64,000 nucleotides of DNA, taken from NCBI GenBank assembly GCA_013115135.1, contig JABANP010000007.1:248001-312000 (forward strand). Direction: 5' to 3'. The notes under the pieces were generated by a model that was not told the DNA's origin, did no database searches, and saw only the letters and a program-made list of their open reading frames with translations. Positions 1-10,300 of this stretch are shown one piece after another. The translations under genes were made by a program, and so were the position numbers. Each line of letters starts with the position of its first letter. The first letter of the stretch is position 1. Origin of the DNA: Perkinsus olseni. Taxonomy: Eukaryota > Perkinsozoa > Perkinsida > Perkinsidae.

Positions 1-452
1 ATGCTTTATTCCTTTTCCAAGGAAAAATATCCTAGGAGGCAGAGAGGCGGGCGAAAAATTTCGATCAAGGGTAGACCAACCGGTCCACGATCAACGCAAA
101 TTTGACAACATCGTTTTTACTTGTTCAGAGCGCTTTCCGGGAAGTTTGTTGAATGAATTCGGTAGAGAATTTCATTCTCTATTTCATTACGTAAAAAAAT
201 TTGCTAGAACAAAGCAAGAACAAGGAAAAAAAATTCCTTCGAGCGTAGACCAGGTGGTCCAGCCCCCTGTCAGAACAGTTTTTTCGCGATAAGTCGGCGA
301 ATATTGAAGATCAAAAGAAAATTAAAAAAGAAAGGAATAGAGCGCGAAGCGCTCTATTCCTTTCTTTTTTTATTATACTTCTTTTCGGAATTTTTCGGGT
401 CTCGTGCGGAAAAGTGGTCTACCACCTAGTACTGCGCTTGGGTGGCGAGAGG
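1..452 (+). repeat. ~450 bp direct repeat, copy 1 (cut by window edge)
   Basis: This stretch is nearly identical to 1327-1779, with only a few substitutions and small indels near the start and in the poly-A/T tracts. Both copies contain the same perfect 22-bp hairpin and both end in a tRNA-Pro-like segment (gtggtctacc...ggcgagagg). The left limit is unknown because the window begins here. The arrangement resembles the long terminal repeats of a small non-autonomous element, but no TG...CA ends, primer-binding site or coding region was found between the copies. A tandem duplication anchored in a tRNA-like sequence fits equally well. Confidence 0.9.
324..370. repeat. Perfect 22-bp inverted repeat (hairpin) in repeat copy 1
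   Basis: Arms at 324-345 and 349-370 are exact reverse complements around a GAA loop. The stem base is A/T-rich and the tip is GC-rich (gagcgc/gcgctc). The same hairpin sits at 1651-1697 in copy 2. Its perfect conservation in both copies could reflect recent duplication or a structural role, for example as a transcript 3' end or a recombination site. No function can be assigned from sequence. Confidence 0.9.
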
Positions 453-480
453 GCTGTGCGATATAGTGTGATATTCGCGC
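451..480 (+). pseudogene. tRNA-Pro 5'-half-like fragment
   Basis: Directly after repeat copy 1 there are 30 bases resembling the acceptor, D-arm and first anticodon-stem strand of eukaryotic proline tRNAs (gggctgtg ... tatagtg ... gatattcgcgc). The matching 3' half lies 1.3 kb away, after repeat copy 2. The outer 7-nt strands, ggctgtg here and ctcagcc at 1806-1812, can pair with one mismatch. This is a resemblance judged by eye and not a functional tRNA call. Confidence 0.4.
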
Positions 481-1326
481 CGGAGGCGCGAAAAAAAATA
501 AAAAAAATAAGTTGAGAAGCCAGTTCTTGTTGAAACGCTCATCTTATGGGTGAATGAAATAGAGTTTCTCCATCTCTTGAAGAGATTCTGTTCACGGACC
601 TGGAAAGGTAATTTCACGCGGGTAGGAGTGCACTAAAAACCTCGCCCTCCTAGGTCGCTCCACGCCCCAGCCTCCAAATCCTGGCTGGCAGCCAGCTTAT
701 CATGCTGTGTATTTAGAATATCTGTACCTATTATTTTGCTACTCTCGTTCCATCGTGGTGTTCAACGCACTGCTATTTGGAAGCACGAAAACCTCCTTCG
801 TCCTTCGAATCATATACTATGATATAGCTTCCAGCTCTGCCACACTTGTGAAACGGAAGAATTTCAGAAGGCTCTTCCGCGCACCCTGAGCTGATTGCGG
901 ACTGGTCTCCAGTTGAGTCCAACTGGCTTAAGTGGCGATTCCTTCAAATTTCAACTCGGGGACGGCCTTGCGGCGCCTTTATAGCTCTCATGAACGGCTC
1001 TCGTTGACCGCGCGGAGCTTCTTTCGCTTCTGCGGCGAGTTGCGCCTTAGAGGGACGACCACGAGGCATAAGGCGTAACGCCTATTTTAAATAACTGAGT
1101 CAGAGCTCTACGTTATCTCAAATGAGAACATTTTCGTGAAGAGGAAGGCCATTCGACTCTCGAGTAGCACTTGTTTGGCTCGCCTCGAAATCACCGAGCG
1201 CGCAGGATATTTTCCGGCGTGACGCGGCGTCACACAGCACGCGTCACGCTTTGACTATTTCGGTCGAATACTGATCCTACGCCGACCTAAGGGAATGCCT
1301 CTGGAGGTCAACCCGTAGATTTGAAT
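454..1326. other. Spacer between the two direct repeats, no gene seen
   Basis: The spacer starts with a hairpin (ttcgcgcc/ggcgcgaa, 474-492) followed by an A-rich tract. The rest shows only short open frames with no recognisable protein. If the flanking repeats are terminal repeats, this would be the ~0.9 kb body of a non-coding element. Confidence 0.6.
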
Positions 1327-1779
1327 ATGCTTTATTCCTTTTCCAAGGAAAAAATAACATAGGAGGCAGAGAGGCGGGCGAAAAATTTCGATCAAGGGTA
1401 GACCAACCGGTCCACGATCAACGCAAATTTGACAACATCGTTTTTACTTGTTCAGAGCGCTTTCCGGGAAGTTTGTTGAATGAATTCGGTAGAGAATTTC
1501 ATTCTCTATTTCATTACGTAAAAAAATTTGCTAGAACAAAGCAAGAACAAGGAAAAAAATTTCCTTCGAGCGTAGACCAGGTGGTCCAGCCCCCTGTCAG
1601 AACAGTTTTTTCGCGATAAGTCGGCGAATATTGAAGATCAAAAGAAAATTAAAAAAGAAAGGAATAGAGCGCGAAGCGCTCTATTCCTTTCTTTTTTTAT
1701 TATATTTCTTTTCGGAATTTTTCGGGTCTCGTGCGGAAAAGTGGTCTACCACCTAGTACTGCGCTTGGGTGGCGAGAGG
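1327..1779 (+). repeat. ~450 bp direct repeat, copy 2
   Basis: Second copy of the repeat that opens the window, in the same orientation. It ends at ggcgagagg. The next bases repeat gcgagag before continuing into a tRNA T-arm, so there is a 7-base direct duplication (gcgaggag-type, read as gcgagag gcgagag) at the right edge. This could be a target-site duplication or an internal slip. Confidence 0.9.
1651..1697. repeat. Perfect 22-bp inverted repeat in repeat copy 2
   Basis: Arms 1651-1672 and 1676-1697 with a GAA loop, identical to the hairpin of copy 1 at 324-370. Confidence 0.9.
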
Positions 1780-1813
1780 CGAGAGGTCCCGAGTTCGATT
1801 CTCGGCTCAGCCC
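1741..1813 (+). pseudogene. Degenerate tRNA-Pro-like sequence with intact T-arm
   Basis: The T-arm at 1789-1805 is perfect: a 5-bp stem ccgag/ctcgg around the loop ttcgatt. It is followed by ctcagcc as the 3' acceptor strand. The preceding cttgggtg...gcgagagg resembles the anticodon arm of proline tRNAs, and gtggtcta resembles the D-arm. The 5' acceptor strand is missing and an extra gcgagag is inserted, so this is probably not a functional tRNA. The tRNA-like segment overlaps the end of repeat copy 2, linking the repeat family to a tRNA-Pro gene. Confidence 0.5.
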
Positions 1814-1954
1814 AGTTTTGCTTCAAATCCCACTCGCTCCCCCCAGCACAATACGCTTGCTGCCCCTCTTCAGGTCACGGTGACCTCTCCTAACGCTGGT
1901 AACCTCGTCGGAGGAAGAGGTCCTCGCCAGAGCGATGCCGTGGTTAGTGCTAGT

Positions 1955-2536
1955 ATGGAGACTGTAAAGCTCTCTATTGGTCCGGAGGGGGCACAAGACG
2001 CATTGGTGCCAGAGAATGAAGGGGTTCCAGCTGCCGATCGAAGGGCCACGAATAATTCTGATGCTAAGAGACTGGTTCAGCGAGATGCCGGAAATGCTGA
2101 AATAGAGGATGTCTCGGGCGCCCTCCTCCGGCCCGCAGAGAATGCACGCTCTGAGCCAATCGGCGAGGCTGCTGAAATAAACCTGATTGACCTGACGGTC
2201 CAGGAAGAGGACGCGACAGAGGCTGCCTCGCATAAGGGGTCGCCGGATACTCCCTTGCTGAGTACGAACCAGACGCTCAGCCAGTCCCAACTAAGTGAAG
2301 TGTCCTTGTGTAACCGCACCTTCGTGGGCAATGGGACTCTAGCGGCAGAGATGGGGAAGGGGGCAGCAGCGAGGCTACCATGGAGGGAGCCGATTGAGGG
2401 CTTCCCGCCGCCCGGAGGCGGCTGCCATGTCAAATCGCTACGACCAGCCGGGAGTGGACCGGAACTCCCCGGCGTATCTGAGATGACGCCCGGTCGGTGC
2501 TGCGAACACAGCGTTGTGCTTCGCTCAGCGATGTGA
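1955..2536 (+). CDS. Unrecognised open frame, possible first exon
   Basis: The open frame runs about 255 codons from within the tRNA-like sequence. The first true ATG is at 1955, giving 193 codons to the stop at 2536. The protein is acidic and Ser/Ala/Glu-rich, with a segment reading NLIDLTVQEED and no recognisable domain. It could be an exon of the coiled-coil gene further right, a gag-like retroelement remnant, or chance. No intron boundary clearly links it to other exons. Confidence 0.3.
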   Translation: METVKLSIGPEGAQDALVPENEGVPAADRRATNNSDAKRLVQRDAGNAEIEDVSGALLRPAENARSEPIGEAAEINLIDLTVQEEDATEAASHKGSPDTPLLSTNQTLSQSQLSEVSLCNRTFVGNGTLAAEMGKGAAARLPWREPIEGFPPPGGGCHVKSLRPAGSGPELPGVSEMTPGRCCEHSVVLRSAM

Positions 2537-2539
2537 GGG

Positions 2540-3590
2540 TGGGACCGTACCCGAACGGCGAACAACTACGGCAGAGAGGAAGGTTCAAGCACGTCCGCAG
2601 GTGAAGACCATCGCAGTACAGGTCGAGGTGAGTGTCTGAGGGCACAGACACTTCGGAGGCTTCTTCGTAGGAAATTTCTCTCTCACCGCAGGAATCTGAG
2701 CTCATCGGCACCACTGAGGAGAGGAGAGTCCACTGGAGCCGAGCATCTTACCGGAGCATCTCAGAGATCGGCTGCTCAACCAAGTGAATCGGGCTGGCCA
2801 AGCTGCTGACATCGACGTTTGGCTGAGCTGTTGATATCGGCGTCTGTATCAGTTGTATAAGAAGTGCTGCCACAGTCCGCTGCGACTGGCAAAGCTTCTG
2901 AAGGAACTCGGCGGCGAAAAAAGTACGTCACTCCCAGTTATCACCAGCATGTCCTGCAATGACGGTTGCGGGAATAGACTTCGACATGTTTAGGCATGCC
3001 GGCAAGGGACGGGGAAATGCTGAGGCAGTCGATTGGGGTGGAGAGCGATGTCGGACGACGGCAATTTTGCAACATAGTTGCCGCTATGGTAGGCCCTTGT
3101 GAGCCCCGAGGCACAAGAACACCAAACAGCAGGTACGGCGCTCTTGTGATGGTCTGAGCAGAGGGCACACAGCGGCGACTGGGGCTGGACTGCAGATCTG
3201 CTTCGATGAACTGATGATAGCCCGGCACCGTGCTGCAACGGCGAGTAACGACGACGGCGACGATTATCGTCAAGAGCAACTCCGTCGATCGTCCGGCGAT
3301 ATGAATCGGGGCTCGCCACTGACCTGTATAGATGATGCTGCTTGGGTTCCGTTGATGAGAGACGCTCTCGGGAAGGTGACGTCGGAGGATCTCGGCCAGT
3401 TGCTCCTCAAAACCTCGGGGGCGATGATAGAGCAGGCAGCAATACATCGCAGTGGGTGTGGGGCGGCCCCAGTATCTCCTCTCTGAGCGTCAGTTTTTCA
3501 GAAGCTGTCACCGCTGGTGTCCAGACTCGGAGTTTTCGGCAGATGGTCGAGCGCAGTCAGACCTACACCGACCTGTCGAGCAAGTAGGCC
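2540..3590 (+). other. Region of short open frames, gene structure unresolved
   Basis: A plus-strand segment around 3300-3480 reads like coding sequence (MRDALGKVTSEDLGQLLLK and on to MIEQAAIH) and could be an exon of the neighbouring coiled-coil gene. Elsewhere stops are frequent in all frames. Nothing here is recognisable. Confidence 0.3.
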
Positions 3591-3604
3591 GCTCGGACCG
3601 CTGG

Positions 3605-4260
3605 GTGCCGGAATGAAGGTGGTGGAAGGTACGAAATGAAGTGCAATAGAGTCGCCACCCTCGAGAAGCAGCTAACGAAAGCCGCTGGTGTGATGGCTGG
3701 CTCCCGCCAAGGGGTGAGGGCCAACTCCGGGGACGGGTCACAGCGAGCTGTGTAGGCATCCAAGGAGAGGGAGCTGGCCGGCAGGCTGGGGGCCATGCAG
3801 AAGGAGCGGGATAAGCTTACGGAGGCTCTGATGATGAAGGAGAAGCAGCGTAGTGGTGGCTGAGAATCACGGCGGAAGCACCTGCCTCTCCGTGCTCAGT
3901 AAGTGAGATGGAGGAACGCCTGGATGAGGCGACGGAGCGATGCGCTACCATGGAGTGTGAGCTATCACAGCTGCGGCAGGAGAAGGCAGCTGATGATAGG
4001 ATGAAGGTGGGGCACTGGTCATGCGACCTGTACCATATAGTCAGCCTGTCCGGGTGTCAGACTCCCTCCCCACCAATTGATGCAGTGGAAAGGGAGAGGC
4101 TTGGGGGAGTCATGGGTCGTGAGCCGGTAACGTTGAAGTGGCCTGGGAGGGCAGATGGTTTCTCAGTTTTGTGCAGCCCGAGGCAGTCCCGACTCAGCAA
4201 CACAGAGGAGATCGAACGACTTCGTGTAGTGTGCCTGTCCACTGGCACTCCCAGGCCTTG
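3605..4260 (+). CDS. Exons of an unrecognised coiled-coil protein
   Basis: Three consecutive exons can be joined in phase. The first contains RVATLEKQLTKAAG. An intron near 3694 (GTGTGATGG...GTGTAG) leads to SKERELAGRLGAMQKERDKL. A further intron (GTAGTGG...GCTCAG, ending about 3900) leads to LSEMEERLDEATERCATME and LRQEKAADDRMK. Heptad-like spacing of Leu with abundant Glu, Lys and Arg indicates a coiled coil. A later segment near 4200 reads NTEEIERLRV. The start and the remaining exons were not resolved. No family could be named; cytoskeletal, tethering or retroelement gag proteins are all possible. Confidence 0.5.
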
Positions 4261-4887
4261 ACTTGCCAGATGCAAGCTGCTGAAGGCTGAGGGCTGGTCG
4301 ATGAACAAACTGCCCTCGAGGGCTGGCCTTCTCTCCCGTCAACCGACACCTCATCGACGAGTCTTCAAGATACTCAGTACTGCTCATCGTTAACTCGAAG
4401 CTTTCCTCCCTGCACCAGGAGCGCCACTGGGGGCAGGTACACCTTGCGGTTCTTGGCAGATCGTCTGGGAGGACCCGACCGAGAAGGCCAAACGGCACCG
4501 AATGGTGCAAATAGCCGACATAGTAAGGGGTCGCCTCAACGGCGCCCGGCAGACGGTTTCAGGTCCGTGTGGAGTTTGGTGAGACGTCACAGTGCTATCG
4601 CCGTCTAGCAGTCGTCAAGGGTTGGTCATCACGGCCGGAGGGTCGTCGAGGCGGGTCGTCGAGACGACGGTTTCCTGGCCTGCACGAGAAGGCAAGTCCA
4701 CGTCTTCGCTCATCGTCCTTCGAGAACTCCTTCAGGATGCCGAAGCGACCCACACCGCTCATCGCTGGTGCATCTCCCTTGTCCTTCGCGAGGGCTCCTC
4801 CCGTGCCGCACTGGACTTGGTGTTGCCGAACAGGAGTAGGGCTGGTCAGGCCTCTACGAAGCTCCGCTGATCGACTCTCAGATGCCT

Positions 4888-5510
4888 TCGAAGTGTGGGT
4901 CCTCGGTATCAACGAACTTTGTGAGTACAGCAGTCGACTGAAGTCACTCACGAGGGAGACTTTCATGCTTTACAAGGCGCTCAGCGAAGACGCCGGAGAA
5001 GAGGCGCCTGCCGGGCCGACAAGTATGTTACTGAACTCCTCCTTTGGTTCGAGTGGGAGGATTCTGTTGCTCTTAGTCTCGCCGACCCGGGAACGGGTGG
5101 CTCTAGCGCGGCATTGATAATTAAATCATTCATGCGGCGCCGAATGAAGGTCTCGAAAAAGATGCGCTGTTGGGTTCACGCATTGGGCTTGCTTTGCAAT
5201 CAGCTCTTCACCACTTTTCCTGTGTGGGCTCTCCACTGGCCTCTCAATGACTCGTCAACTACGCGACCGTTCCTGTACGTGGTGCCGCAAATCTGGCGTT
5301 GAAAGTCGGGTGTTAGTGAGCTCCTTCGATCATGGTGGGGAGCAACTACCGGGCGGCTTCATGAGCCTGCCTGAGCTCCTCAAAGACCAGATCCGCCCCC
5401 TCGACCGACGAAGTTCGGCCTTCCTCATCAAGCGTACGTTGAGCCTGGATGAAGTCGACGCCCTCTTCGACACCATAGCGGCTACCCGCAGAGAAGAAGG
5501 CCGAAGATAA
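4888..5510 (+). CDS. Further coding-like exons, possibly the same coiled-coil gene
   Basis: A frame near 4900-5030 reads NELCEYSSRLKSLTRETF and continues with LYKALSEDAGEEAPAGPT. A second frame near 5359-5510 reads MSLPELLKDQIRPLDRRS and continues with IKRTLSLDEVDALFDTIA, ending at the TAA of 5508-5510. Both look like helical, charged protein sequence. They may be the 3' exons of the gene starting further left, since strand and style agree, but the splice joins were not established. Confidence 0.35.
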
Positions 5511-6476
5511 TCTATAAATTTTGTGTCAGTCTGAGCGACACCTCGTGTGCCGCCAAAAGTTGAACTCATCCGCTGTTATGATGGGCCCTTCGTGGCCACG
5601 TCGATCACTGAAGCCATTTCACTCGTCTGAACTTCGAGAAAGTCGTCCGACTTCATTTTCCCTTTTCGCTCAATCATTCTTCGCGAGGACTCGATTCTCG
5701 TCGTTGTGTCGCTCCGCCGTTGACGAGTGCTACAAGTGCTCATCCTCGGCCTTCCCATTATATACCACTCCTTCGCTAAATGCCAGGACGGATGGCTTTT
5801 TTTTCAGCGGCACTGTCGACTGAACCGTGAATCCGGCTCCTCTTCTTGTGTATAATTATTATTATCGTCCTCCTCGACGTGCCTCATGAAGAGCATCTTG
5901 CCTTCCCGGCCGCGGGCCGCTTGGCTGAAGATGATCGGCACATTCCGATCCGCTACAGACTTGTCCCTGTCCGCTCCGTCGCAGGGCGCAGTTCATGCAT
6001 ACTACTGACGGTGATGGCAGTAGTGAGTATGTGTCGTGTTGTCTAAGAGTGGAGGAAGCAAATGAAGCTTTATCGGTAGTTTAGCACGGACGAGATGGGA
6101 AGACTCGTCAACGGAATGAGTGATTAAATTGTCGTAGTGAGCGGTGATTTTTGTAGAACGCGTTGAGGGCGGCTCATATGATAACGGGTGGTCGGATAGA
6201 ACCCTCGTGTATGCGTCGTCAGGCGGTGCGCTCTTCTGATCGACTATTTGTCTACGAATGTTTGACATCGTAGTCGAGTAGGTGCTCGCGAAAATCTCCA
6301 TTCTATGCGTCGCAGACTGCGACGAGTTCTCATCTTCGCGTCGGCTCGAGTCGTGGATCTTCCGTATTTTATTCATCAGGCTAACGAATTCAGTGCGCCC
6401 GAACTTGGTCCGCCCTCACACCTGCTGAGGCGTCACAGGCCGACGGAATGCCCACGCTGAGCTTTTTGTTATTGCC
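5511..6476. other. No gene seen
   Basis: Only short, stop-interrupted frames occur on both strands. No RNA gene or conserved repeat was recognised. Confidence 0.5.
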
Positions 6477-7115
6477 ATGAGCTCCGTACGGAAGAACTTC
6501 TCTGAGCACAAGGTGTACGCCGCCCATCACACGGACCATGTAAAGGAGGGCTCCTACGCCTTCTACAGGGAAGTCGAGACGCCCACCCTGCGGAGTCTGG
6601 GCATTCTGGGAAGAAGTAGTACGGGGGAGGTCGTAAGCTCTTATGGGGCGGGTGAACCTGGGGTGCCTCGGAGGGATCGTTTGACTGCTGTAGGGTTTCG
6701 AAGGTAGAAGGTTATTGACTGCATGGAGAGTTCCGGTTGGAGTGGTACTCCATGAAGGTCCTGCGAGCGAGTCTTACTCGGCCCTCTAGGAATCTAGTCC
6801 CGGGACTGATTCCCTGCGTGGTTGACGGTATTGTGGCCCTCGTTCAGTGTTCACCTTCAATAAAGACAAATGGAGGGAGAAGATACGGAAGCGTGCGTAC
6901 GAAGGGCACGTCCTTATCGGAGTGGGGGCAATTTTTCTCTGATAGGATTTTTCATTACCACGGGACTAGGTAGGACCCATACCGCTCTAAGTGTGTTGGG
7001 AGCGCCGCAGGCAGGCATGGTGTCGACCAAGACCAACCGACAGAAGTTGGATGAGCATATGGTGATGCTGAGGAGCCAATGGGGTGACTATGAGACGAAA
7101 GATGGCGCAGTATAG
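6477..7115 (+). CDS. HIG1-like small mitochondrial membrane protein (probable)
   Basis: The last two exons carry the pattern of HIG1/RCF1 domain proteins, small inner-mitochondrial-membrane proteins associated with respiratory complexes. A basic segment (KDKWREKIRKRAYEGHV) is followed by a hydrophobic stretch (LIGVGAIF, then LIGFFITTGL), a GT-AG intron (gtaggaccc...gccgcag, about 6970-7013), then a basic helix NRQKLDEHMVMLRSQWG and a stop at 7113-7115. The hydrophobic stretch is split by a frame break at the T5 run of 6932-6936; one more T would restore one continuous frame. The ATG at 6477 (MSSVRKNFSEHKVYA) is a plausible start, but the join to the HIG1 exon is not resolved. Assignment rests on motif shape only. 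Confidence 0.45.
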
Positions 7116-7354
7116 GGAGAAGAATACTGTGGGGAGGAAGAAAAAACTGAGCACGCCAGTGGTGACAGATGATTGAACTGATGTGATGTTTCCAGCGGCC
7201 TTGGTGGCTTTGCGTTAGTCGGATCACTTGATTCGCCTCGGGGCGGGGTTTAGTTGGGGCTGGTTGGGTATAATAGAGACAGGCGTTTGGACGAAGTCTG
7301 TTGGTCAGAAGTTGAATGTTTGTAAATTCGCTCAAGTTTTGGGCGCTGTAACGT

Positions 7355-10300
7355 ATGAGTAGTATCACCACCGTGTCACCACCCCAAGTAGCTGTTGAGT
7401 CTCCGGCCGCTTCGACAGGGCATTACGCCCAAGGGAGGCCCAGGAAGGAACTCTATGAGTACTGTCAGAAGAAGGGTCTCAAGCTCGAGCTTCGATGCGA
7501 TAGGAGTGGTAGTATAGCTGGGTAGGCTTGACTTATATAGTGGATCGGTGATTTCAGCTCCCACCGCGCCGTGGGTTTGCGTTGCGATGATCGAGGCCAT
7601 CGGTAAGCAGTCACAAGGGACGGGTAGTAGTGGTGGAAGGGACTGACGGTATCTTGACAGGCTGGCTTAGGTTTGAACAAGGCGAAGGCTTCTGATGATG
7701 CTTGTCTAAAGCTTTTGCAATCTTTGGGTGATTCGGCTCTCGTGGAAGCAGCCAGTGGAAGGTAGTGTCGGGTCGGGAGGAAGGGGCCTCAGATGGTTCA
7801 GTGTTGGTCAGTAAGAAGCAGAAGGGGAAGAAATCCCTAGGCGTGGACACGGCCGCCATGGAGTGGTAATAGGGAGGGGAAACGAAATGTCATTGAGGGA
7901 GGTCGGTCAGGTACGAATGTAGCGATCCAGAGACCCCGCCGACGACATCCTCTCCGGGTGGCGCGGCGAGATCTCCCGGTGCTGTCTTCCGGAATGGTCC
8001 TGCTGGGTAGGAGTAGGAGGGTTCCCCGAGGGTGGTGGGGTAGCACTGGTCGATCTGAATGTGGCAGATACAACTCTGACAACGCTAAGGCAGCTGTCTT
8101 TGAGTGGCTGAAGAGACGGAAGGTGGTATAGGGTGGGGATGAGCATCTACAATGGGGGTGAAGGACTTGGTCTATGCCATAGTATAATGATGTAGAGGAA
8201 TGAACCTGGCTTGCCGCTGCATCCGGGCTGCGTCATGGTAATCGTCGTAATTGGTCATCGCCCGGAAGAGCAACGCACGGCTTTTGAACTTCTGGGCTCT
8301 CTGAGTGGGCAAGGGGAATCTTACAATGGCTCTTAACGCTTCCCTGCGACGGGCTTAGCTTCATCGACTGAATGCTTCATTAGTACAGGTAGCATGTTAC
8401 TGCTCAGATGCCCACGGACTTCGTGTATCGGGCAGTGAACCCCAAGCAGCCATCCACCGCGGGTTGGACCGCCTCCTACAACCACCCAGTGCCATCGTAA
8501 GACCGCGCTAACCCGGATGGCGAAGCTTTTCTATGGTCAGGGAGGGGATGCGACTCACCTTCACTGAGACGGCCAGCAACAAGAAGATAGCGTCGCAGTA
8601 CCTAGCCCTGGACATCTGCAGTTTCTTGTATGAAAGAGGCCTCATGCCTGCTAATACTGGGAAGAGTGTAGGGTGAGGGCGGCGGAGGGGTCCGAGGAAG
8701 AGGTCTCGTAGGTGACGATGAGCAATGGGGTGACGAACCAGATGCAGCGGACGTCGGCCAATGCCATGCCGAAGCCAGCCGACCTGCCGAGACCCATAGT
8801 GGAGGATATTCTCAGCAGTCTGGGGAAGTGGAAGGTAGGACTGCATTAAGAGTGTTGAGCGGGAGTGAGTGATGTCGAGTCAGATAGAGTTGCCACCGCC
8901 GCCGCCTCCGACGGAGCGATACGTCCAGCTGCTGCCGTGTCTGAGGGTGGAGCCGAGCCCTTTGAGCAGGGGACCCGATATCGACGCCATACAGTGGCAG
9001 GAGCCTAATGGTGAGTCATCGGAAGGTGCTTGGATGATCGCTTTGCACCCGGAATGAGAAGGCTCCGTTTTAGTATTGTTAAAAGTTCTGACTTCGTGAA
9101 TCACGGTTTCCCGAACGAGACGCTAGTCTGTGTAGGTACGTTTGACCCTTGGAAGCAGATGGACATCACACTAACGGAGTCAGCAGAAGCCATGAACAGC
9201 CGGGCTAAAACGGAAAGGAGAGCGAGAAGGGAGTAGGCAGGCTCTGCTGCTGTGCTCGTGCCAGGAGGAGCAAGGAGAAGGCTTGCGCAGGTACTTGGCC
9301 TCCTACCCCTTCCGAGATGAGTTACCGGTGGACCAGTCGCGAGATAAGCTGTTGGACATGATAGACCAGAACCAGGTAGTACCTAGGCATTGGCGTCTCT
9401 CGGCCATTCCACCAGTGAGTTTTGCTGGGAAGCGACGCGTTTCATCTCTACAAATGAACCAGTCTGTTGTGGCGGCATCGAGATTGGTTATTTCTTCAGG
9501 TTGTTTTGGTATCAGGAGCCACTGGGTCGGGCAAGACGACTCAGATACCCCAGTTCATAATGGATCACTATATCATGAACGACAAGGCCCTCAACTGTAA
9601 CGTCATAGTCACACAGCCCAGGTAGGAGGGAAGGGAGGCGGCCCGGAGGGAGGGTCTGTGCTCCGGGGCGGGACCGGCCCTTGGAGCCCCCTCCTTCCTT
9701 GCGGCCCGCGGGCGTGCTCTCTTGAGGGGCGAACTCGAGTATCACCTTGTGATTCTCATTATAGTAGAGGTTCCAATACATAAGGTTGTTCATCGAATGG
9801 AGGGTCTACTGTCCGGTCCGTATCTTATGGTGTCGATCTAGTGCTGAAGCTATTTTGAGTAGTACCGTAAATTTCGTAATTCGTCCTGAGCTACTCCAGC
9901 TCGGCGAGCTCTATTCGTTGTCCGAAGCATTCTAAGAGAGATCTCCGCCTCGCCTTCATCGCAAGCGCGAAGTCGTGACCCATGAGGAGAGGAGTCTGCT
10001 GGCTCGTTCTCCGCCCTTTGAAGACGCTCTGTTCAGGCGGCTAGCCGCTACTTCGGTGGCTTCTCGAGTGGCGGCGGAGCGAGGCGAGGCAGTCGGTGCT
10101 GATACCGTTGGCTACAGTGTCCGATTCGACACCAAGAACCCTCAGAGGCCGTACGGATCGGTAATTGCCATGGCATTGGTCATGCACGCATGCACAAGAG
10201 CTCCTGGTGGCAGGTCCAGTACTGCACGACGGGAACGCTACTAAGGCGGCTCAGTCGAGGGCTAGAAGGCATCTCCCATATCATCGTCGATGAGATTCAC

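Noticed and set aside
1769..1954. Long plus-strand open frame starting inside the tRNA-like sequence
   Set aside because: The frame starts on a non-ATG codon within repeat and tRNA-like DNA; only the part from the ATG at 1955 is kept, at low confidence.
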